DNA from: UBA9926 sp018645765
GTDB taxonomy: Bacteria; Pseudomonadota; Gammaproteobacteria; Pseudomonadales; Azotimanducaceae
Assembly (NCBI GenBank): GCA_949372755.1
Contig: CASIBO010000002.1
Span: forward strand, 310,001 to 374,000
DNA: 64,000 nucleotides
Direction: 5' to 3'
Made by a program: the position numbers and the translations under genes. Of the stretch, positions 26,772-34,093 are shown one piece after another (within the stretch, counting starts at the first letter, position 1; every line of letters starts with the position of its first letter). Under the pieces are notes generated by a model that saw only the letters and a program-made list of their open reading frames with translations, did no database searches and was not told the DNA's origin.

Positions 26772-27890
26772 CTAAATTACCATTGGACTAATAACAAACT
26801 GTGCGTGATCCTCTTCGGGGTCTGTTATCAAACAGGGACTTGTTTGTCCTGACAGCGCAACCTGTACAACGTCACTCCCCACAGCATTCAAAGCCTCGAT
26901 CAGGAAGTGTACATTGAACCCAATCTCTAAGTCATCGCCCTCATACGTCACGGCCAGGGTTTCTTCAGCCTGTTCTTGTAGTGGATTATTGGTAAATAAA
27001 GACAAACGTCCTGACACAAGCGATAACTTTACGTTCTTATAAACCTCATTCGACATCACCGCCGTCCGAACCAATGCTTCTCGAAACGCCTGACGGTCAC
27101 AGGAAAAATATTTGTCAGATCCTGTTGGAATCGCTTTCTCGTAATCTGGGTACTCACCATCAATCAACTTAGACAGAAACCGACACCCGGTCATTTCAAC
27201 AAGCAGACAATTTTCTGTAAACGATAATGTCACCTCGGTATCCACCTCGTCCAACAACTTAACCAATTCCAAAACGCCTTTTCTTGGAACGATCGGCCTG
27301 CCTTGTAACACACCATCATGCTGAACCGGTCTGGTCACAACAGCCAACCTTTGGCCATTGGTTGCCACCAAACGTACCGCACCATCGCTCAGCTCAAACA
27401 GCATGCCATTAAAGAAATACCGAACATCTTGCTGCGCCATGGCAAAAACGGTTTTCGACAACATTTGACGAAACGGTTGCGTTTCGATGCGAAAAGACTG
27501 TATTGCTTGGCCTTGACCATCAATATTTGGAAAATCTTCAGCGGGCAGTGTTGAAAACTGGGATTCGAACGCGCCACTACTCAACACAACATGTTTATCG
27601 CGTCGTTTAAAATCCAAGCGAGCATCTGCAGGCAAATGCTTACAGATTTCCAGGAGCTTGCGACCTGGCAAAGCGCAGTGACCTTCTGTCTCAATGTTCA
27701 GGCTATCGCCGCCAAACCCAATCTGAGTCTGCAGTTCAACTTCTTGATCGGTGGCCGTGAGCGTAATGCCTTGCTGATTCACGACAACCAGAACATGCGA
27801 TAAGATCGGCAGCGTTTGGCGTTTTTCAAGCACGCTCACGACTTTCGACAATGGCTCGAGTAAATCTGATCGATTCAGGGAGAATTTCAT
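26772..27890 (-). CDS. dnaN: Second, divergent DNA polymerase III beta clamp (dnaA-proximal)
   Basis: A full-length beta-clamp paralogue of 372 residues in the position normally held by the only dnaN. By eye it shares roughly 40% of residues with the neighbouring copy (not computed). DNA-contact positions remain (EKRQTLPIL, MAQQDVRY), so it should encircle DNA. The partner pocket is altered: TNGQRLA instead of TDGHRLA (Asn178, Gln180) and VISPMVI instead of VIMPMKL (Ser368). Dimer-interface residues also differ: Ala107 and Glu109 where arginines are usual, Val278-Met279 for Ile-Leu, and Leu304 and Gln307 for acidic residues. DGRFPDY reads DGEYPDY. The ATG at 27890 has AAAGAG upstream; a TTG-type extension to 27914 would overlap the -10 and is rejected. 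Confidence 0.9.
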   Translation of the reverse strand: MKFSLNRSDLLEPLSKVVSVLEKRQTLPILSHVLVVVNQQGITLTATDQEVELQTQIGFGGDSLNIETEGHCALPGRKLLEICKHLPADARLDFKRRDKHVVLSSGAFESQFSTLPAEDFPNIDGQGQAIQSFRIETQPFRQMLSKTVFAMAQQDVRYFFNGMLFELSDGAVRLVATNGQRLAVVTRPVQHDGVLQGRPIVPRKGVLELVKLLDEVDTEVTLSFTENCLLVEMTGCRFLSKLIDGEYPDYEKAIPTGSDKYFSCDRQAFREALVRTAVMSNEVYKNVKLSLVSGRLSLFTNNPLQEQAEETLAVTYEGDDLEIGFNVHFLIEALNAVGSDVVQVALSGQTSPCLITDPEEDHAQFVISPMVI

Positions 27891-27913
27891 AACAATGCTC
27901 TTTATTTGACACA

Positions 27914-27919
27914 ATTATA
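27914..27919 (-). promoter_or_regulatory. Candidate -10 element for the dnaA-proximal dnaN
   Basis: A perfect TATAAT on the minus strand lies about 24 bases before the ATG at 27890, with AAAGAG as ribosome-binding site in between. No clear -35 is present at 16-18 bases. This would allow expression of the clamp genes separately from dnaA. Confidence 0.45.
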
Positions 27920-27962
27920 CGCCCACATTTGTCCGGACGGATTTGTCTTTTAATCTTTTCCA

Positions 27963-27985
27963 GCCGCTGCACCGCGCAAAGCGGC
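27963..27985. repeat. Inverted repeat between dnaA and dnaN
   Basis: GCCGCT and AGCGGC form a perfect six-pair stem with an 11-base loop. It lies in the 199-base gap after dnaA on the minus strand. No T-run follows, so attenuation between dnaA and dnaN is only a possibility. Confidence 0.35.
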
Positions 27986-28089
27986 GCACAGCCTTTGTCT
28001 CAGTTTACCATCGATCCCAAACCTTGAAGGACCCAGATTCCTCTAACCTACGCGTCTCTCAGCGCCCGATTCAACGACCGACAACGCCT

Positions 28090-29433
28090 CTAACTCGTTA
28101 ATATCCGGCGCAGATTTCGATAGTCATCTTTAATTTCTGGGTTCATTTCCCTCAATTCTTCAACTTTTCGACAAGCATGCAGCACGGTTGTATGGTCCCT
28201 GCCGCCAAACGCATCGCCAATTTCGGGCAAACTATGGTTTGTCAGTTCCTTTGACAGTGCCATTGCAACTTGTCGCGGCCTCGCTAAGGAACGATTCCGC
28301 TTCTTAGAAAGCAGATCACTCATTCGGAGCTTGTAATAGTCGGCAACCGTTTTCTGGATATTATCGATACCAACCTGACGCGCCTGGATTGCAATCAAAT
28401 CTCTCAATGCAGATTTAACCTGGTCAATTGAAATCGGACGACCTGCAAACCGAGCATTGGCAATCACCCGCCGTAAGGCACCTTCTAGCTCTCGGACATT
28501 CGATCGAACCCGTTCTGCTATAAAAAACGCCGCATCAGAGGGGATATAAACGGCCTCACGTTCTGCTTTTTTTAATAATATCGCCACCCTCGTTTCCAAC
28601 TCTGGCGGCTCAACCGCCGCGGTCATACCCCACACAAACCGGCTCTCCAAGCGCTCTTCAAGGCCTTGGATTTCTTTAGGATACCGGTCACACGTCAACA
28701 CGATTTGCCGCCCATCTTCCTGTAACCGATTGAAAACATGAAAAAATTCTTCTTGGCTTTTTGATCCTTTTGCTAAAAATTGAATATCATCCATTAGCAA
28801 CACATCAACCGAGCGGTAATATTGGGTGAATTCAGACATAGCACCGTGCTCAATTGCCCGGACCATATCTTCCATGAAGCGTTGGGAATACATATACGCG
28901 ACTTTTAATTCAGGATGACGGTCCGCAATCGCGTTGCCAACCGCATGCATTAAGTGGGTTTTGCCTAAACCAACCCCGCCGTACAACAACAATGGGTTGT
29001 AAGATGATCCGCCCACGTTTTCTGAGACCTGAATCGCCGCGGCTCTGGCCATCTCATTCGAACGCCCGCCGACAAAAGAGTCGAAGGTAAACGATTTATT
29101 GAGTTCAAGAAGTGGATAAAACGCTTCTCGCTCGGAAAAACTATTTTGCCGAGCTGCTTTTGGTGCACTGGGCCTGGTCTCGGACCGGTTTTCCCCCCGC
29201 TGACTTCCAATTTTCAGCGCAACCGTTTGCATACCGGATTCAAGCAATACTGCCTTGATCCGGACCAAAAACTGCCGTTCAACTGTATCAAGGATGTACT
29301 TGTTCGGTGCATAGACCACACCGTCGTCCGTTGTGCCAACGAGTTGCAAGGGTTTAATCCAAGTATTGTATTGCTGAGCAGTCAGCTCAGTTTCTAAGCG
29401 CGATAAACAATTTTGCCAAATTGAAGACACCAC
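28090..29433 (-). CDS. dnaA: Chromosomal replication initiator DnaA
   Basis: DnaA binds 9-base boxes at oriC, oligomerises with ATP and opens the origin. The 447-residue protein has domain I (about 1-85), a short linker, and the AAA+ domain with Walker A GGVGLGKTH near residue 152 and Walker B LLMDDIQF near 212. The C-terminal helix-turn-helix carries the DnaA signature GGRDHTTVLHACRKV. The start is GTG: two adjacent GTG codons at 29433 and 29430 are possible and no in-frame ATG exists. It transcribes away from the proposed oriC. Confidence 0.97.
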   Translation of the reverse strand: MVSSIWQNCLSRLETELTAQQYNTWIKPLQLVGTTDDGVVYAPNKYILDTVERQFLVRIKAVLLESGMQTVALKIGSQRGENRSETRPSAPKAARQNSFSEREAFYPLLELNKSFTFDSFVGGRSNEMARAAAIQVSENVGGSSYNPLLLYGGVGLGKTHLMHAVGNAIADRHPELKVAYMYSQRFMEDMVRAIEHGAMSEFTQYYRSVDVLLMDDIQFLAKGSKSQEEFFHVFNRLQEDGRQIVLTCDRYPKEIQGLEERLESRFVWGMTAAVEPPELETRVAILLKKAEREAVYIPSDAAFFIAERVRSNVRELEGALRRVIANARFAGRPISIDQVKSALRDLIAIQARQVGIDNIQKTVADYYKLRMSDLLSKKRNRSLARPRQVAMALSKELTNHSLPEIGDAFGGRDHTTVLHACRKVEELREMNPEIKDDYRNLRRILTS

Positions 29434-29520
29434 AACATTACTACTCTTATCGCCCGTCGAGATAGGACTTACTCAACCCGTCCTAATTTAGGTTTTCCAA
29501 TAATTTGGCCATGCTAAAAC

Positions 29521-29903
29521 GCGATGTTATCCAAAATTGCTTATCGGGAACCGAAAACAGATACTAACCCTAAACTCGGAACCATGACCAGAGGCAAAAC
29601 CTTTTTTCCACTAAAAAACTGATATTAATTCAACGGTTTATTGCAAAACCTGTGGATAACTTGTGGGTAGCCTGTCAGTGAATAGGATCTTGCGAAAACC
29701 CCGACATCACTATGTGGATAACCTACACTTTCATCCCTTTTCTGCGCACACGCTATGCAGCAATAGCGCACAGGTTATCCACCCAGTGGTGCTTCGCGTA
29801 ACCACCTGTTATATCGATTAAAAAAAGGCCTATCCACAAGAAAGTGCGCCCTAATAAAAACAACAATAATAAATTATATATATAACTAAAGACTTATATT
29901 ACG
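29521..29903. other. oriC: Probable chromosomal replication origin (oriC)
   Basis: The gap between dnaA and rpmH holds several DnaA boxes (consensus TTATCCACA). Exact boxes lie on the minus strand at 29651-29659 and 29713-29721. One-mismatch boxes lie on the plus strand at 29527-29535 (TTATCCAAA), 29775-29783 (TTATCCACC) and 29830-29838 (CTATCCACA). An AT-rich tract follows directly. Genes diverge on the two sides (gyrB to dnaA leftward, rpmH to glmS rightward), as expected for a bidirectional origin. Only three GATC sites occur nearby (29521-29970), unlike the dense array of E. coli oriC. Confidence 0.85.
29852..29900. other. AT-rich DNA unwinding element of oriC
   Basis: A 49-base stretch with only five G or C, including AATTATATATATAACTAAA, immediately beside the DnaA box at 29830-29838. 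Its position at the rpmH side of the box array fits a duplex-unwinding element. Melting has not been tested. Confidence 0.65.
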
Positions 29904-29948
29904 GCGTGTTCAATTCAATCTGCATCGATCGGCAATTCTACAAACGCG

Positions 29949-29977
29949 TTGACTGGATCAACGAGAGTCTTTAGAAT
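29949..29977 (+). promoter_or_regulatory. Sigma70-type promoter for rpmH-rnpA
   Basis: TTGACT (29949-29954) and TAGAAT (29972-29977) are separated by exactly 17 bases, each matching five of six consensus positions. The predicted start of transcription lies about 25 bases before the rpmH ATG. It directly borders the oriC AT-rich region, so rpmH transcription begins at the origin edge. Confidence 0.75.
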
Positions 29978-30008
29978 CGCGCGTCCAAAGTCATGTGGGA
30001 TCAAAACA

Positions 30009-30143
30009 ATGAAGCGTACCTTTCAACCGAGTGTTATTAAGAGAAAGCGCACCCACGGATTTAGAGCACGAATGGCAACAACAGGTGGCCGTCTCGTTTT
30101 AAAGCGTCGTCGTGCAAAGGGCCGAAAAGTATTGTCTGCCTAA
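30009..30143 (+). CDS. rpmH: 50S ribosomal protein L34
   Basis: A 44-residue, highly basic protein identical in layout to the L34 family: MKRTFQPSVIKRKRTHGF, then ARMATTGGRLVLKRRRAKGR and a VLSA end. The true start is ATG 30009; the reading frame is open further upstream but L34 always begins here. It is the first gene on the right side of oriC and is followed by rnpA after 40 bases, the conserved order. Confidence 0.97.
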   Translation: MKRTFQPSVIKRKRTHGFRARMATTGGRLVLKRRRAKGRKVLSA

Positions 30144-30183
30144 ACTGAGGCTGCTATTGACCTCACTTTAAGTTGACGAACCG

Positions 30184-30552
30184 ATGGCAAGTCCTACGAA
30201 GTCTCTTTCTTCCAACCATCGCATGCACAGCAGCACCGAATTTGATTTGGTGTTCAAGACGCCGAGCGAAAAAGTGCACAGTACGAGTTTCTTAGTGTTA
30301 GCTAAAATCTCGAACGATTCGCCCGGCACGCTTGGCCTCGTCGTTGGTAAAAAGAATATACCAAAAGCGGTTGCTCGTAATCGATTTAAAAGAATCGTTA
30401 GGGAGTCCTTCCGGCACCATAAAACCAAGAATATTGATTTCGTCGTGTTAGCAAAGCGGCCACCGAAAACGGAGACCAAAGCAACGCTCAGGCGCGCTCT
30501 TGATGATGCGTTTGTTAAAATTGCTGCCGCGGAGGCGTCTGATGATCATTAA
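30184..30552 (+). CDS. rnpA: Ribonuclease P protein component
   Basis: The protein subunit of RNase P, which matures tRNA 5' ends together with the RNA subunit. The 122-residue basic protein contains the signature ARNRFKRIVRESFR (about 63-76) and the conserved TEFDLVFKT start region. It overlaps yidD by 11 bases. Confidence 0.95.
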   Translation: MASPTKSLSSNHRMHSSTEFDLVFKTPSEKVHSTSFLVLAKISNDSPGTLGLVVGKKNIPKAVARNRFKRIVRESFRHHKTKNIDFVVLAKRPPKTETKATLRRALDDAFVKIAAAEASDDH

Positions 30553-30769
30553 GTTGATTCTGCTCATCATCAAAGGTTATCAACTGGCTATCAGCCCTTT
30601 GATCGGGCCTCGTTGCCGATTCGCACCCACTTGCTCTCAATACGCATTAGAGAGTTTTGAAAAGCACGGCTTTGTTCGAGGTCTTGTTTTAAGCTTAAAA
30701 CGCATTAGTAAATGCCACCCTTTTCATGCGGGCGGTATCGATGAAGTACCCGAGATTAGCGAAAGGTAA
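30542..30769 (+). CDS. yidD: Membrane protein insertion efficiency factor YidD
   Basis: A 75-residue protein with an amphipathic N-terminus (LLIIKGYQLAISP) and the family motif CRFAPTCSQYALE, then CHPFHAGGID. YidD aids YidC-dependent membrane insertion. The ATG at 30542, inside the end of rnpA, matches family starts; an upstream extension is an overlap artefact. YidC follows after five bases. Confidence 0.95.
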   Translation: MIIKLILLIIKGYQLAISPLIGPRCRFAPTCSQYALESFEKHGFVRGLVLSLKRISKCHPFHAGGIDEVPEISER

Positions 30770-30774
30770 CGGTA

Positions 30775-32484
30775 ATGGACTATCAGAGAATTTTAATTTT
30801 TATGGGTTTAGCCGTCACCGGCTATTTGCTCATGCTGGCTTGGCAAGAAGATTACGGTCAACAATCCACCCGAGCTCAAGTTGAGTCCAGCACCAATCGA
30901 ACGACTGACGCCTTGCCATCAGAACCCGCAGTTTCCACTCGGGATTCGTCCTCTCAAGCGGTTTCATCTGATACCTTCATTCCAAATGTAGACGCTGCCC
31001 CGACGGCAGCGCCGAGCGCGTCGAGACCTAATACCGTGCACGTTCAAACCGATGTCTTCAGCATTGACATTGACTTGCTTGGCGGCGATATCGTTTCTTT
31101 GGCGCTGCCAGAATATCCCGCGGCGCTGGTTGAGCCAGATCGACCGTTAAAATTAATTGATTCCGGTAACCAGTATGTCTCACAAAGCGGCTTGATTGGA
31201 CCCAATGGCACGGATAAGAACGGTGCTCGCCCAGATTACAGAACAAGTGCTAAGACTTTTGAACTCAAAGCAGGACAATCCGAGCTCGAAGTTGTCCTCA
31301 CGCCGACCTTCCCTGATGAGAGTGGCGTGCGAATTTCTAAAATATTCACTTTTAAGCCGCAAGATTACTTGATTGATGTGCGCTATGAAATTATCAACGG
31401 CTCAAACTCCCCTGTGAATATGGCGTTTTTCGGGCAAATAAAACGCGACGGCAGGCCGCCTTTATTTCAAGTTGATAATGCTATGGGCCTACAGCCCTAT
31501 CTCGGCATTGCAACCCGCACACAAGAAGACCTATATGACAAAATCGACCTATCGGACTTAGAAGATGGGCCTTACCAACAAGATTTTACAGGCGGTTATA
31601 TTGCGTTCCTTCAACACTATTTTTTAAGTGCTTGGGTCCCCTTGCAATCCGACTCAGTTCGTTATTATGCACGTGCTTTAAATGTTACGGATGAGCCAGC
31701 GCAAAACCTGTACACCTTAGGGTTCACCTCGAGCGTTTTAACGGTCGCGCAAGGTGGACGTGGACAACTGGGCGGATCCTTCTACGCCGGTCCTAAAAAC
31801 CAAACAACCTTGGCTGAAATTTCTAAAGGCCTTGATTTAACCGTCGACTACGGTTTTCTTTGGTTTATTGCGCAACCCTTATTTTCGGCGCTCACGTGGA
31901 TCCACTCTTTGGTGAATAACTGGGGATTTGCCATTATTTTACTCACGGTTTGCGTCAAAACCCTGCTGTATCCGCTGTCTGCAGCAAGTTTTAAATCGAT
32001 GGCTAAGATGCGGAAGTTGCAACCGGAAATGGTTCGACTAAAAGAGCGGTTTGGAGAAGACAAGCAAAAATTTAGCCAAGCGATGATGGAGCTTTATAAA
32101 AAGGAAGGCGCCAACCCACTGGGCGGCTGCCTTCCGATTTTACTTCAGATGCCCGTGTTTTTGGCGCTGTATTGGACCCTTATGGAGAGCGTTGAACTGC
32201 GCCATGCACCTTTTATTCTTTGGATTGATGACTTGTCCGTCATGGATCCTTTCTTTGTCTTACCGATTCTAATGGGCATCTCGATGTATCTGACCCAAAT
32301 GATGCAACCGGAACCACCAGATCCCGTTCAGGCCAAAGTATTCAAGTTTATGCCGATTATTTTCACGGTGTTTTTCCTCTGGTTCCCATCCGGTTTGGTT
32401 TTGTACTGGTTGATCAACAATATCCTCTCTGTGTTGCAGCAACTTTATGTTACGCGCCAGCTTGAAAACGCACCCAGAGCCTAA
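30775..32484 (+). CDS. yidC: Membrane protein insertase YidC
   Basis: Inserts and folds inner-membrane proteins, including the F0 subunits encoded downstream in this window. The 569-residue protein has an N-terminal anchor helix (about 5-23), a low-complexity Ser/Thr/Ala linker, a large periplasmic domain, and the conserved C-terminal helices with KEGANPLGGCLPILLQMPVF near 440-460. Length and organisation are those of gram-negative YidC. Confidence 0.97.
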   Translation: MDYQRILIFMGLAVTGYLLMLAWQEDYGQQSTRAQVESSTNRTTDALPSEPAVSTRDSSSQAVSSDTFIPNVDAAPTAAPSASRPNTVHVQTDVFSIDIDLLGGDIVSLALPEYPAALVEPDRPLKLIDSGNQYVSQSGLIGPNGTDKNGARPDYRTSAKTFELKAGQSELEVVLTPTFPDESGVRISKIFTFKPQDYLIDVRYEIINGSNSPVNMAFFGQIKRDGRPPLFQVDNAMGLQPYLGIATRTQEDLYDKIDLSDLEDGPYQQDFTGGYIAFLQHYFLSAWVPLQSDSVRYYARALNVTDEPAQNLYTLGFTSSVLTVAQGGRGQLGGSFYAGPKNQTTLAEISKGLDLTVDYGFLWFIAQPLFSALTWIHSLVNNWGFAIILLTVCVKTLLYPLSAASFKSMAKMRKLQPEMVRLKERFGEDKQKFSQAMMELYKKEGANPLGGCLPILLQMPVFLALYWTLMESVELRHAPFILWIDDLSVMDPFFVLPILMGISMYLTQMMQPEPPDPVQAKVFKFMPIIFTVFFLWFPSGLVLYWLINNILSVLQQLYVTRQLENAPRA

Positions 32485-33892
32485 TACTAGCGACGCGCCT
32501 GCGACGATTGTTGCCGAAGCAACGCCTTCGGGCCACGCTGGTATCTCGGTGGTGCGGCTCTCGGGCGCAAGCGCCCGCCCCATCGCGCAAAGTATCGTGG
32601 GGCCAATCAGTACACCTAGGCAGGCTTATTTTCGATCGTTCAAGACGTCAGGGGATGCCGTCTTTGATCAGGGTGTGGTCTTGTATTTTCAAGCCCCAAA
32701 CTCTTTTACAGGCGAAGACGTTGTTGAATTTCAAGGCCATGGCGGCCCGATTGTGGTCAGCACACTGATTCAAACCTGTGTTGAAATGGGCGCCAGGATG
32801 GCGCGGCCTGGCGAGTTTAGTGAGCGGGCTTTCCTGAACGATAAGATGGACTTAGTGCAACTTGAAGGCGTGGCCGACCTGATCGCGAGCGCGTCCGAGC
32901 AAGCGGCAAAAAGTGCTTTAGGATCCTTAACGGGTATTTTTTCCAAAGCAGTAAAGGCTTTGGTGACATCCGTCATTGAGCTTCGAATTTATATCGAGGC
33001 GTCGATTGATTTTCCGGAAGAGGAGATCGATTTTTTAGCAGAGCCTTTTGTGCTTGAGCGAACAACCAAGATCGACGCGGAATTGCGACAAATCTTAAAG
33101 CAGGCCGAGCAAGGCCGAAGGCTGCAAGCGGGGTTTTCAATTGCGCTCGTTGGGTCACCGAATGCCGGTAAATCCAGTGTTTTAAACCGGTTTTCAGGTC
33201 AAGACAGTGCGATTGTGACGGCGATTCCCGGCACAACTCGGGATGTGATTCGTGAGCAATTACTGTTGGATGGCTACCCGATCCAAATCGCTGATACAGC
33301 GGGCATTCGTGAAGCCGCCGACGCCATCGAGCAAGAAGGCATAGCACGTTCGCGTCAAACCGCTCTGATGGCGGATTTGTGTTTATGGATTATTGATGTC
33401 ACAGCACTGGATCTGACGCTTCCGAATCTAAGCCGCAGTGTGCTTGAGCAGAACTTGGATGCCGCCCGGGCTGGTTTGTTTGAGGATGATACGGTTTCAA
33501 AGCGATTGGTTGTGTTGAATAAAATGGATTTATTGCCTGATCTGATGCAACGCGATCTATCGGAGCTACTGGCGGGGGATCCCCACATTTTTATGGTATC
33601 CGCTAAGACGGGTCTTGGCTGGGATCATTTAGTACTCGGTATCAAGCGGATGGTTGGCGTTGGCGATGATTCGGAATCGTTATTTTCAGCCAGGACTCGC
33701 CATATCGTCGCTTTAACCGAAGCAGCTCAGTATTTGGCCCAGGCGAAAAAGAGTTTGTTGGCAGGTTTACCAGGAGAATTGGTGGCGGAAGACCTGAAGC
33801 AGGTTCAGGTTGCACTCGGTGAAATCACTGGGCAAGTCACGAGTGATGATCTACTCGGGAAAATATTCAGCAGTTTTTGTATCGGTAAGTAA
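32447..33892 (+). CDS. mnmE: tRNA modification GTPase MnmE
   Basis: With MnmG it installs the cmnm5 group on wobble U34 of several tRNAs. The 481-residue protein has an N-terminal folate-binding domain (TIVAEATPSGHAGISVVRLSG), a helical domain, an inserted GTPase with GSPNAGKSSVLN near residue 233, DTAG and NKMD motifs, and the C-terminal FCIGK. The ATG at 32447 makes a 38-base overlap with yidC; a TTG at 32462 is an alternative start. The conserved core begins near residue 20 either way. Confidence 0.95.
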   Translation: MLRASLKTHPEPNTSDAPATIVAEATPSGHAGISVVRLSGASARPIAQSIVGPISTPRQAYFRSFKTSGDAVFDQGVVLYFQAPNSFTGEDVVEFQGHGGPIVVSTLIQTCVEMGARMARPGEFSERAFLNDKMDLVQLEGVADLIASASEQAAKSALGSLTGIFSKAVKALVTSVIELRIYIEASIDFPEEEIDFLAEPFVLERTTKIDAELRQILKQAEQGRRLQAGFSIALVGSPNAGKSSVLNRFSGQDSAIVTAIPGTTRDVIREQLLLDGYPIQIADTAGIREAADAIEQEGIARSRQTALMADLCLWIIDVTALDLTLPNLSRSVLEQNLDAARAGLFEDDTVSKRLVVLNKMDLLPDLMQRDLSELLAGDPHIFMVSAKTGLGWDHLVLGIKRMVGVGDDSESLFSARTRHIVALTEAAQYLAQAKKSLLAGLPGELVAEDLKQVQVALGEITGQVTSDDLLGKIFSSFCIGK

Positions 33893-34093
33893 GCAATCAT
33901 TGTAAGGCTTGGGATCTGAGCCAAAGCGTCCTAACATTGCGATGCGGGTTGGCTGGTCGTAGCCTTGCTGCAACCGATTGTCAGTAGGCGCTCAGATGTC
34001 ATTTTAAAAACGTGTTGTCGGAGAATAACGGGGCGAGCGCCGTTAAGCCCATTGGGCTGAAGTAGGGTCAATTCTTAATTCGAGGGTAGTGCA

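Noticed and set aside
29662..29670. Possible extra DnaA box TGTGGGTAG
   Set aside because: Two mismatches to the consensus; too weak to list as a box though it lies next to an exact one.
33893..34093. Riboswitch-like leader of mnmG
   Set aside because: It contains a small hairpin but no known riboswitch core; too little to support a call.
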